Part shown: one piece after another, positions 8,034-16,072 of the stretch
Numbering within the stretch: the stretch's first letter is position 1
Layout of the letters: each line of letters opens with the position of its first letter
Assembly: GCA_050942895.1 (NCBI GenBank)
Contig: JBMNOE010000005.1
Location: 1-64,000, forward strand
Reading direction: 5' to 3'
Length of the DNA stretch: 64,000 nucleotides
Origin: JBNRMR01 sp050942895
GTDB lineage: Bacteria > Bacillota > Clostridia > Christensenellales > UBA1750
Notes under the pieces: generated by a model
Seen by the model: only the letters and a program-made list of their open reading frames with translations
Told to the model about the DNA's origin: nothing
Databases searched by the model: none
Program-made: the position numbers and the translations under genes

Positions 8034-8339
8034 GTCGCCACCTCCGTGTGTATGGTTTAAAAGGCCTTTCACCCTAATACACGACGAAATCTTCACTCCG
8101 TCGCGCAAAAATAAAATTCCTTTGTAAATTCAGTTTGCTTTTTGTCTTTATAATTATATCAGCTATTAAGTTGATATAAAAGGATGCCAACCGCCAAAAC
8201 CAACGGCTGCATAAATCTTTTGCCCTGCGGTCAAAATTCAAAAACAGCTTGCTGTGGAGTGTCTTACCTAAACCTTGCGACTTTGGCCCGAAGTTCAATG
8301 CTATCCAATAGAAAAACCCAGCCATCTGTCTCGAATAGC
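8034..8339. other. Region upstream of the sigma gene, no gene
   Basis: AT-rich stretch presumably carrying the sigma operon promoter. Short frames on both strands have no RBS and no recognisable motif. Confidence 0.3.
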
Positions 8340-8930
8340 GGGGCTATATGCAATGCGATAACGCTTATATAAAATTTTCGGCTTGGCAAATGATAAAACC
8401 GATAAACTGCTTTTTGTGGCCCATAATGCTTTTAATATAGAATTTGGGGATGGATTCAGCTTGCGCATCCCACAAAACTGCAACTAATCTGAATGCTTTG
8501 GTTTTTACGTCCGCAGTCACCAGTGCGCTTATGCACCTTAGCTTGGTCTATGAGCTTAAACGCTGTAGCCCGGCCGAGCCTGTCAATAAAGACGCAATCT
8601 TTAATCAACCCAAACATGCATCGGAACCGGTAATGATATTTTTGATGTAACAGAGCTTATTGGTTCGGCAAGGAAGCTTTTCTAACACCGGCTTTGCTTA
8701 GGAGGGAAATTATTGCAGCATCTCAATATAACGCAGGATGAAGCGCGAAGGATAAACCAGGACAAGAGTTGCGGATTCACACTGCGTGTCTTGATCCTGA
8801 AAAATGCATAATGGGCAAAGATGCCACAGTGAAAAAACCCTACTTGCTTATTTGCCGAAACGCAATCAGGGACCTTTTGACGGGATAGGAAAGGCCAAAT
8901 GGTTGATGGAGCTTATGAAAAAATCTTAGT
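8340..8930 (+). pseudogene. Unidentified coding relics
   Basis: Short protein-like stretches occur in changing frames without starts. One reads D-K-T-D-K-L-L-F-V-A-H-N-A-F and ends with TAA near 8487. Another reads G-T-G-N-D-I-F-D-V-T-E-L-I-G-S-A-R-K-L-F and stops near 8685. A third reads E-K-T-L-L-A-Y-L-P-K-R-N-Q-G-P-F-D-G and stops at 8929. A possible RBS and TTG start occur near 8701-8715, giving only 32 codons. The composition is coding-like and the frames are broken, so I read this as one or more decayed genes. I cannot name the family; the first piece faintly resembles the C-terminal beta domain of GH13 enzymes. Confidence 0.3.
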
Positions 8931-9071
8931 TGCTGGCAAAGGGATATACTAATAATATCGAGAGCTTGCTTTGCACTGAATGCAGCTTTGGGCAAAATGG
9001 ATTGCCCGGAAAAGCAAAATATTTGCCGCTGCAGATTACGCAGGAAGCAGGGCTGACCAAAATGCGAGAGA

Positions 9072-9881
9072 CTACATCTTGTTTTTATCAAATATGAACT
9101 CAGTGCCGGGTTCGGGGTAGCACACATAGGAATCGACGCCCATTTCCGGACGCACGCTTTTGGGCTTGGCATTTGCGAAGGTCTCCGGATTAAGGCCGTT
9201 TATGAAGGCTTCAAGCCGCCGGCGAGGAAACAAAATGGGCTGATGGGGCGCCAAAACATGGGTGAAACCCCTATCGAGAAGGCCATTCATATTTGAAACA
9301 TATTGGTTAAGGGGGAGGCAGGAATCTAAAAACAGCCAGGTGGTAGGGTTCCAGTTATCCCCAGTCAGCAAAAGTCCCTGGGGCTTTACCAGCAGGCAGA
9401 CCGAGCCGGGGGTGTGTCCGGGCAGGTTTATCACCTCTGCAGTTATTCCGCCCAGATCAAAGAGCGAAGCTGAAAGGGGCAGCAGTTTGCCCATACCTGC
9501 GTTTAAATAATCCTCATGGGAGGGATAGTCTATCAAACCTGTGCCAAAGGTCGCCGCCCTGTTCCACACTGCTTCCCGATGCTGCCTTGAAAAGCCGGAG
9601 AAAGCCCCGCCGGCTTCAAGAAGTGCGAGGTCTTCCTTGGGCATAAACGCATGATCAAACTGATAGTTTCCAAACATGTGATCATAGTGGGCATGGCTGT
9701 TGATCACCGTAAGTGGCCTGCTTGAAATTGAGGCCACAAGGCTTTTAAGGTTGCCTATCCCGTGGCCGGTGTCCATAAGCAAAGTTGCATCGTTTCCGGT
9801 AATGAGAGTCACACAGACGCCAAGTCTATCCTGGATGTGATACACGCCCGGAAGGGGCTTGCCAACATTAAACCATTGCAT
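9072..9881 (-). CDS. MBL-fold metallo-hydrolase
   Basis: Metallo-beta-lactamase-fold hydrolase of 269 residues. The metal-binding motif is H-A-H-Y-D-H (63-68); later ligands are the His in N-L-P-G-H-T-P-G-S and the Asp in L-L-T-G-D-N-W. The ATG at 9881 has AAGGAGA 7 bases upstream. It is the distal gene of the cluster A direction, 125 bases after the solute-binding protein and separated from it by a hairpin, so it may be transcribed weakly with the transport operon. Substrate is unknown; members range from hydroxyacyl-glutathione hydrolases to sugar-lactonase-like enzymes. Confidence 0.85.
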   Translation of the reverse strand: MQWFNVGKPLPGVYHIQDRLGVCVTLITGNDATLLMDTGHGIGNLKSLVASISSRPLTVINSHAHYDHMFGNYQFDHAFMPKEDLALLEAGGAFSGFSRQHREAVWNRAATFGTGLIDYPSHEDYLNAGMGKLLPLSASLFDLGGITAEVINLPGHTPGSVCLLVKPQGLLLTGDNWNPTTWLFLDSCLPLNQYVSNMNGLLDRGFTHVLAPHQPILFPRRRLEAFINGLNPETFANAKPKSVRPEMGVDSYVCYPEPGTEFIFDKNKM

Positions 9882-9921
9882 GGCTGTCTCCTTGAAAAGA
9901 TTTACTCTGACTTCAGCTTGC

Positions 9922-9965
9922 GAAAGCGCCGATCCTTCCGGATTCTCCTGATGAACCGGCGCTTC
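9922..9965 (-). terminator. Hairpin between solute-binding protein and MBL genes
   Basis: AAGCGCCG (9923-9930) and CGGCGCTT (9957-9964) form an 8-base-pair stem with a loop of about 26 bases. The U-run is weak, so this could be a partial terminator or mRNA-stabilising stem. Confidence 0.45.
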
Positions 9966-10006
9966 CCTTTCAGCAAATCTTTTTCGCTGCGGTTTCGCTG
10001 TAGCTG

Positions 10007-11665
10007 CTATTTATAAAACTCATTCCAAACGGCTTGTTTTTCGTCAATAACGGCCTGGCCGCCGATGGAGAGATATTCGTTGACCAGCTTATCCCAGGTG
10101 GCATCGAAATCCTCAGGCTTACACATGATGATCTTAACCCGCAACTCGCCTTCCTTTTCCTCAAGAGCAACGGAGTAATCCAGCTCAGAGCGGATAACTG
10201 AGGTAAAGGTCGCAGGGGCGAAGCTGTTGTAGTTGTCGATCAGTTCAGCCATCTCGCGGATGGGCCGATCAGGCTCTGGAAGGTTAATAAGAGTGGCCGC
10301 AAGGTTTTCCTCAAGGTTGGGGTTGCCATTATACATCAGGCACAGATCGCCGGTGGAAACCCTTGTCTTGGTGTTGTAATCCAGGTCGATAACAGTGGGA
10401 ACACCGTCCACCATATCGTAGTGCTCGCCCTCAAAGCCAAGGCGCAGCACCCTGTCGTTTTGGTAATCGGCCAGCCAGTTCAGGTACATGACGGCGCCGT
10501 CCACATTTTTACTGAAGGAGGGCACGAATATGACAAAGCCGATGGGGGCATAAACCTGCTTGTAGCTGGGCTTACCTTCCTGGTTGAGAACCTCAAATGT
10601 GATCACCTCGGCGGTTGGTGTGTTCTGGCGCAAGGTTTCATAAACGCCGTTGTTGCCAAAGCCATAGGTGCCGTCGTTGAACCATATGCCCACATTGCCA
10701 TTGGTGATATGCTCGCCAAAGAGTGTCTTGTCCATCACTCCGGATATCAGCGCGAAGTCAGGATATACGAGGCCTTCATTAAAAAGCTGATTGACGAAGC
10801 GGTAGCCTTCCTTTGCGTTGGGCCACATAAACGGGGGATAAACGGCCAATATTTCGTCTGTTAGCGCCTGCTGATCATAGAAGGCTTCGATCAGAGCGAG
10901 CATAGCGTAATGGGATGTGCCGTAATTGCTCATGCCCCAGACCTGGCCGGCGGGAGCGCCATCCAGATTTGCCTCTGCAAAGGCCTTCATCGCGTTATAA
11001 ACATCCTCCACGCTCATTGAATATCCGCCGTAATCAGTCATGCCGATTTCTATGTTCAAAGCGTCGGCCCAATCCTTGCGCATAAAGGCACCTCTCATGG
11101 TGACATTGGCGCGCTTTGCGAAAAGTGCCATCTGCCTGCCCTCAAACTGGCCGTAGGGGAGCGCATCGGACATATTGGCCAGTATATTCTCGCCATAAAG
11201 CTGTATGGGCTCAGTCAAATCTGCAACGCCGCCCAATGAGCAGTAGTTCTGCCAAATAGGCGTCTCATAAGTGAAAACTATATCCGGAGCGGTACCGGCG
11301 GCCATCAGTACGTTGAGCTGGCTGATCTCATCATTTCTGGGCACTGCAAAATATTCCACTTCGATGTTGCACTCTTGCAGTATAGCATCCTTGATCAGTT
11401 GCGTCCATTTGTTGTCGGTCGGTGTGCCATAGCTGCTTTCCATGTTGCCGCGGTCAAAGACTTCGACTGTAAGCTTGGTCAAGGGGAGGGGCTCGGGTTC
11501 AGCCGGGGCGGATGTCGCTGCGGCGGAGGTGGGAGCGGCGGCCGCTACAGTTGGGCTGGCAGCGGCATTGGTTGATGATGCCTGGGGAGCAGTGTCCGTG
11601 CAGCCTGAGAGCATCGCCGTCAGGATGATCAGAGCGGCAAAAAGCAGCGCGGTGATCTTTTTCAT
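10007..11665 (-). CDS. Extracellular solute-binding lipoprotein (cluster A)
   Basis: Substrate-binding lipoprotein of a carbohydrate ABC importer, 552 residues. The signal peptide ends in a lipobox (L-T-A-M-L-S-G-C, Cys near 22), followed by an Ala/Ser/Thr/Pro linker to about 60 and a family-1 solute-binding fold. Length and genomic partners match the LplA-like group that serves LplB/LplC permeases in Paenibacillus and clostridia, which bind oligosaccharides. AAGGAGG lies 8 bases before the ATG. It follows the LplC-like permease by 35 bases in the same operon. The sugar is unknown. Confidence 0.93.
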   Translation of the reverse strand: MKKITALLFAALIILTAMLSGCTDTAPQASSTNAAASPTVAAAAPTSAAATSAPAEPEPLPLTKLTVEVFDRGNMESSYGTPTDNKWTQLIKDAILQECNIEVEYFAVPRNDEISQLNVLMAAGTAPDIVFTYETPIWQNYCSLGGVADLTEPIQLYGENILANMSDALPYGQFEGRQMALFAKRANVTMRGAFMRKDWADALNIEIGMTDYGGYSMSVEDVYNAMKAFAEANLDGAPAGQVWGMSNYGTSHYAMLALIEAFYDQQALTDEILAVYPPFMWPNAKEGYRFVNQLFNEGLVYPDFALISGVMDKTLFGEHITNGNVGIWFNDGTYGFGNNGVYETLRQNTPTAEVITFEVLNQEGKPSYKQVYAPIGFVIFVPSFSKNVDGAVMYLNWLADYQNDRVLRLGFEGEHYDMVDGVPTVIDLDYNTKTRVSTGDLCLMYNGNPNLEENLAATLINLPEPDRPIREMAELIDNYNSFAPATFTSVIRSELDYSVALEEKEGELRVKIIMCKPEDFDATWDKLVNEYLSIGGQAVIDEKQAVWNEFYK

Positions 11666-11700
11666 GTCGTTTCCTCCTTAGAATAATAGTTGATAAAGGA

Positions 11701-12582
11701 TCAGCCCTTGATTGAGCCAATCATAACGCCCTTCACAAAATACTTTTGCAGGAATGGATACACCAGCAAGATCGGCATTATGCTGAAAATTACGTTTGCG
11801 CTCTTTACGGTCTCCGTGACGATATTGGTGGACTCCTCCTGAATATCGTTGATAATCTGGTTTACCTGGTTTTGCGCGATGATCTGCCTAAGGCGAAGCT
11901 GCAGGGGGAACATCTTGGGGTCGTTGATGTAAAGCAGCGCATCGGTCAGAGCATTCCAGCGCCCTACAGCATAAAAAAGAGCAATAGTTGCAAGCATGGG
12001 CTTCGATAGGGGGAGTATGACGCGGAAAAGAATTTGCACATCGTTTGCGCCGTCGATTACGGCGGATTCCACCAGCGCCTCGGGAAGCGACTGGAAGTAG
12101 GTTTTCATCAGAATCATGTTGTATGTGCTGATAAGCGCAGGCAGAATCAGCGCCCAGATTGAGTTGATCAGATTTAAGTTGCTGACCACAAGATAGGCGG
12201 GGATCATGCCGCCGCCAAAATACATGGTAAACATTATATACAGCAGCACCCCTGTTCTGCCCTTTAGATCCCGGCGCGATAGGGGATAGGCCAGCAGCAC
12301 CGTGCAAAACAGGCACATTGCCGTATATAATATGGTTAGCAGCACCGTGAACTTCAAAGATTGCACCAGAAGGCCGTTTGATATAATGGCTTTATATGCC
12401 GCCGTGTTCCAACCGATGGGCCAGAATGTTACCTCGCCCGAGGTGACGGGCCGGGTGTCTGAAAGAGATATTGCAAACAGATTAATGAAGGGCAGCACGC
12501 AGGTAAGCGCCAGCAATACGACTAACACGGTAACGATGCCCTTGAAGATGCGGTCGCCCATACTTTCTTTTACGATAGCCAT
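11701..12582 (-). CDS. Carbohydrate ABC permease, LplC/MalG-like (cluster A)
   Basis: Inner-membrane permease of 293 residues with six predicted helices. The EAA-type cytoplasmic loop E-S-A-V-I-D-G-A-N-D (about 188-197) contacts the ATPase. Upstream GGAGAGGAG and ATG at 12582 fit. It pairs with the LplB-like gene 25 bases upstream. No ATPase gene is in the cluster, so a shared MsmX/MsiK-type ATPase elsewhere in the genome is expected. Confidence 0.93.
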   Translation of the reverse strand: MAIVKESMGDRIFKGIVTVLVVLLALTCVLPFINLFAISLSDTRPVTSGEVTFWPIGWNTAAYKAIISNGLLVQSLKFTVLLTILYTAMCLFCTVLLAYPLSRRDLKGRTGVLLYIMFTMYFGGGMIPAYLVVSNLNLINSIWALILPALISTYNMILMKTYFQSLPEALVESAVIDGANDVQILFRVILPLSKPMLATIALFYAVGRWNALTDALLYINDPKMFPLQLRLRQIIAQNQVNQIINDIQEESTNIVTETVKSANVIFSIMPILLVYPFLQKYFVKGVMIGSIKG

Positions 12583-12607
12583 TTTGTTGTCTCCTCTCCC
12601 TGCGGGC

Positions 12608-13576
12608 TTACCATATGCCCTGGTCAGATATTTTCCGGCTCGCGGTATTGGCGCTTATCACCAAAATAAAGTTTATGACGGACTGGAAAAGGCCCACGGC
12701 CGTGGCGATGCTGAAACGGCTGTTCTCAAGGCCATAGCGATAGGTGAAGGTGCTGAGCACGTCGCTTACGTCCATGACGATCTTGTTGCCCAGCATATAT
12801 GGCTTTTCAAAGCCCATGCTCATGATGCCGCCTATTGCAAGAATTAGCATGATCACGATGGTCTCCGAAATATTGGGCAAAGTGATCAAATACACCATCT
12901 TTATGCGGCAGCATCCGTCCACCCGCGCCGCTTCGTAGATTTCCGGGTTAATGCTGGTGATGGCGGACATATATATGATAGCTCCCCAGCCTATGCTCTG
13001 CCACACGCCGATAACAAAATATGTCACGATCCACCAGCCGTTGCTGGAAAGCCATGGTTGGGCCTTGAGCCCGATGCTTTTCAGAAGGTTATTTACAACG
13101 CCTGTGTTGGTGGCAAATATTTGCTGGACCATGCCTCCGATGATGACCCATGAGATGAAATGCGGCAAATACAGCAGCGTCTGAGTGACTTTTTTGAAAG
13201 TGCCATTGTTTATCTCGTTGAGCATGAGGGCGAGTATAATAGGCGCGGGAAAGCCAAATACCAGCCCGATCAGATTGAGCATCAGAGTGTTTCGCACGGC
13301 GCGTCCGAACTCCGCCATCTGAAAAATTTCGCGAAAGTAGCGAAGCCCGGCCCATTCGCTTGCCATAACTCCCTTGAACATATTGTAGTTCTTAAAAGCT
13401 ATAGTCACCCCATACATGGGCAAATAGTGAAAAATGAAGTATTGAACCAAAGGCACCAGCAGCATCACATATAATAGGTAATGGTTTTTAAAGTAGATCA
13501 GGAAACTCTTGCTCTTTTTGGACTTGTAATCAAATGCGCCCGGCTTTGCCGCATCCTTCGTCGTGCGCTCGACCAT
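12608..13576 (-). CDS. Sugar ABC permease, LplB-like (cluster A)
   Basis: Permease of 322 residues, six predicted membrane helices, with the LplB hallmark near the N-terminus (Y-L-P-M-Y-G-V-T-I-A-F-K-N-Y) and the EAA loop E-A-A-R-V-D-G-C-C-R in the C-terminal half. It forms a heterodimer with the LplC-like protein. GGGGAG precedes the ATG. It is separated from the upstream enzyme gene by 209 bases that hold a strong stem-loop, but has the same orientation and probably the same primary transcript. Confidence 0.93.
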   Translation of the reverse strand: MVERTTKDAAKPGAFDYKSKKSKSFLIYFKNHYLLYVMLLVPLVQYFIFHYLPMYGVTIAFKNYNMFKGVMASEWAGLRYFREIFQMAEFGRAVRNTLMLNLIGLVFGFPAPIILALMLNEINNGTFKKVTQTLLYLPHFISWVIIGGMVQQIFATNTGVVNNLLKSIGLKAQPWLSSNGWWIVTYFVIGVWQSIGWGAIIYMSAITSINPEIYEAARVDGCCRIKMVYLITLPNISETIVIMLILAIGGIMSMGFEKPYMLGNKIVMDVSDVLSTFTYRYGLENSRFSIATAVGLFQSVINFILVISANTASRKISDQGIW

Positions 13577-13741
13577 TAAATCACTCCCCTGCGATATGAT
13601 TTTCTTATCCGCCCGGCTTTAGGCGCATATTGACACAGACCGCTCCTTGCTTAAAGGGCGAAAACATTTATTTGCTTGCTAACCAATTATTTTTACTGCT
13701 TCAGCGGCTCTCCCCGGGGGAACCGGCGCAAAGAAATCACA

Positions 13742-13771
13742 CCGGCCCGTAAGGAGAAGGCGGCGGGCCGG
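13742..13771 (-). promoter_or_regulatory. GC-rich intercistronic stem-loop
   Basis: CCGGCCCG (13742-13749) and CGGGCCGG (13764-13771) pair perfectly over 8 bases with a 14-base loop, between the enzyme gene and the permease genes. There is no U-run, so an mRNA processing or stability element, or a weak attenuator, is more likely than a terminator. Confidence 0.45.
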
Positions 13772-13785
13772 CGCGGCCCAGGCTT

Positions 13786-15720
13786 TTATGAATCTAAGCG
13801 CTCAAGCTTATCATGATCAAGCACTGTCAGGCTACCTCCGGCTCTGATCTCCAGGCGGCCGGTGTTGAATTCAGCCTGGCAGAAGGGATTATCATAGCGC
13901 TTATATCTAAGGCCGATATCCTGTCCGTTCACATTTAGGGGACAGGTCCAGCCAAACTTCATTTCGCCCTGGGAGGGAGAATTATAGGTGAAGTTATGGC
14001 TATCGCCGGTGATGGCGGCGTTTTCAAAGCCCGTCATGAACTGCTCAAAGCTTCCGTTTTGGGCCTTGGAACCAAGCTCTACGGCCCAGACATTTGCGTG
14101 GCCGGGGGCCATGTAGTCAAAGGGCTTGGCCCGCGCAATCATCTCCTCGGCCTTCTGGGGGTCAAAGTAAACGGAGCGATAGGCCTGCGGGTTAACGGGG
14201 AGCCAGCGGGCGGGGCGTAGTGAGCGCACGGCGATATAGCCGTTTTCCTTGCGGCCAAAGACCCAGCCGTACTTTTCCGCCACTTCGTCAAACTCATGTT
14301 GGGGGAAATAGCAGTGGGAATACAGATAATCAACAAAATCCGGGTTAATTCGGTATATGCAAAGCTGAACATTGTTGTGGGCAACTGCTCTGGGCAGATT
14401 CAGGTTCCCCGCTATCTGGTTGGGGCGGGAGATGTAGTCATTGGAAGCGGGGCTGTTGGTGAAAACCTGCGCCCGCCCGCCTAGAGATGCTGTCCAGGGA
14501 TGCTGCTGATATCCCATGCGCCCTTTGCGGAAATCCTGGGCGCAAGAGAGCATATAGTCGGGGGTTTTATAGGTATAGATATTCACCTCTGTCATGGAGG
14601 TATAATCTGGCGCGTCCACACAAGGTGCCCCCGCTTGATCGTGTAGCTCATACATTTCCTTGTATGCATACACTCTGTTAAGCATCCAGTTCCAATATGG
14701 AAATACCTTTGTGGAGTTTTCTACCACCAGACGATCTGAATAGGCTTGAATGCCCCAGAAAAGCATTATATTGTCAAAGTCCGCCGGGTCTGCCCCATAA
14801 TATTTTGCGTCGCTGACATTGATGCTCATTCGCTCTTTATTAATGAGCACCTCCGGCTTGCTGAGCGCAGCCTTGGCGATTGCGTCGGGGCACTTATAGT
14901 CGTATATGGCCATCATAGTGGCGCAGTCAGACAGGCCGCCGTCCATATAGCCCTCGCCCCAGGAAAGGCCCATTACCGGGGTAATTCCCTGGGTGTCCGG
15001 ATCCACCAGGGTTCGGGCATACACCCTGCCGTGGGTTCCGCAAAGATAGCCTTTAAAGCCGTTGACAGCCACATCAAATAGCAGAGTGTCCACGATCATG
15101 CGGCAGCGCAGGCGCAGATCCTCCTCGTCGGCGTATATCATCAACCCAAGCATCGCCAGAATGTCCTCGCAGTAATAGCCGTTAGTCAGCCATTCGCTGA
15201 AGCCAAAGCGCGTGCGCCAGTCAATCCATCGGCGGATGAAGGGGATTGCGTGCTGGCGGTGCCAGTTGCCATCCTTTCCATTGGAAGGGAATATCCTGTC
15301 AGGGAAAAGCTGCCCAACCAGATATTCCGCGCTGTGGAAAAGGATCTGATGGTTCTCTGTAAAATAACAGGCATGGACCTCGCCCGGCTCATCCAGCCAG
15401 TATTTGAAGCCCACCAGCGAATCTTCGATTTTCTGCGCGTAAGCTTCGTCCAGCCTGGGAGTGTTTCTATGCTGATGAAGCATGCGCACCAGAGCGGGAA
15501 TCAGAAAATCGGCGCAGTCATTGCGTTGATCGATCCAGTTTAGCGCTCCGTCGATGTTTTCATAGCATATTTCCTCGTTGGCAAGCCCCCGTTCGTTCAG
15601 CTCCATTTTAGCCAGCTCTAAAAATGCGCTGCCGCGCATCCGCCCCCGTCTTCCCGGAATTTTCTTTCCAAGCTCAACTGCATGAAGCAAATACTGGGTA
15701 TTGGTCATTTTCCCATCCAT
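13786..15720 (-). CDS. Putative carbohydrate-active enzyme, unknown family (cluster A)
   Basis: A 644-residue protein without signal peptide, hence cytoplasmic. The first 380 residues are helical with many Trp, Tyr and His (for example W-I-D-W-R-T-R-F-G-F-S-E-W and F-T-E-N-H-Q), the look of an alpha/alpha toroid. The last 260 are beta-rich, as in polysaccharide lyases and six-hairpin glycosidases. I do not recognise a named CAZy family. GGGAGGG six bases upstream fixes the ATG at 15720. It heads the cluster A operon beside the permeases and the solute-binding protein, so intracellular breakdown of the imported oligosaccharide is the natural guess. Catalytic residues cannot be assigned by eye. 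Confidence 0.7.
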   Translation of the reverse strand: MDGKMTNTQYLLHAVELGKKIPGRRGRMRGSAFLELAKMELNERGLANEEICYENIDGALNWIDQRNDCADFLIPALVRMLHQHRNTPRLDEAYAQKIEDSLVGFKYWLDEPGEVHACYFTENHQILFHSAEYLVGQLFPDRIFPSNGKDGNWHRQHAIPFIRRWIDWRTRFGFSEWLTNGYYCEDILAMLGLMIYADEEDLRLRCRMIVDTLLFDVAVNGFKGYLCGTHGRVYARTLVDPDTQGITPVMGLSWGEGYMDGGLSDCATMMAIYDYKCPDAIAKAALSKPEVLINKERMSINVSDAKYYGADPADFDNIMLFWGIQAYSDRLVVENSTKVFPYWNWMLNRVYAYKEMYELHDQAGAPCVDAPDYTSMTEVNIYTYKTPDYMLSCAQDFRKGRMGYQQHPWTASLGGRAQVFTNSPASNDYISRPNQIAGNLNLPRAVAHNNVQLCIYRINPDFVDYLYSHCYFPQHEFDEVAEKYGWVFGRKENGYIAVRSLRPARWLPVNPQAYRSVYFDPQKAEEMIARAKPFDYMAPGHANVWAVELGSKAQNGSFEQFMTGFENAAITGDSHNFTYNSPSQGEMKFGWTCPLNVNGQDIGLRYKRYDNPFCQAEFNTGRLEIRAGGSLTVLDHDKLERLDS

Positions 15721-15768
15721 GGAAAACCCTCCCTCGATGTTCTTTTTTTAATGTTTGTAACAGTTTAG

Positions 15769-15797
15769 ATTATAGAATTGAATTCCAAGTATGTAAA
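15769..15797 (-). promoter_or_regulatory. Promoter of the cluster A operon
   Basis: Reading the minus strand: TTTACA (15797-15792), 17-base spacer, TATAAT (15774-15769), about 50 bases before the ATG at 15720. Confidence 0.65.
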
Positions 15798-15852
15798 CAG
15801 AGAGTAATGACATTACGTTCATATCTGACACATAAGGCGCCCTAAAGAGACG

Positions 15853-15898
15853 GTCAATTTTTTGCACATGTTCAAATTTGCTCTTTTGCAGCAAAAAT
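15853..15898. promoter_or_regulatory. Inverted repeat between divergent cluster A promoters
   Basis: GTCAATTTTTTGC and GCAAAAATTGAC form an imperfect inverted repeat (one extra T) with a loop of about 20 bases that itself contains TTTGCTCTTTTGCAGCAAA. It lies between the minus-strand promoter of the transport operon and the plus-strand promoter of the AraC-type regulator. A binding site for that regulator is plausible. Confidence 0.4.
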
Positions 15899-15924
15899 TG
15901 ACTGCAAGAGAGCTAATCCGGCGT

Positions 15925-15953
15925 TTGACGTTTTAAAGGGCAAATGATATAAT
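15925..15953 (+). promoter_or_regulatory. Promoter of the AraC-type regulator gene (cluster A)
   Basis: TTGACG (15925-15930), 17-base spacer, TATAAT (15948-15953). The same promoter is present in a diverged duplicate at 5744-5772. The leader to the ATG at 16073 is about 115 bases. Confidence 0.7.
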
Positions 15954-16072
15954 AAATTCAAATCGATTCATTTGTATCAAATTTAATCACTCTATTTAAT
16001 ACATGAAATGTATAAACCATGCATGATCCATAGTGGCAAATAACAGAGTTTTGTTTAATAAAGGAAGCGAAT

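Noticed and set aside
6000..9071. An active integrative conjugative element
   Set aside because: Only a VirD4 fragment was found; no integrase, relaxase, or direct repeats that could be att sites.
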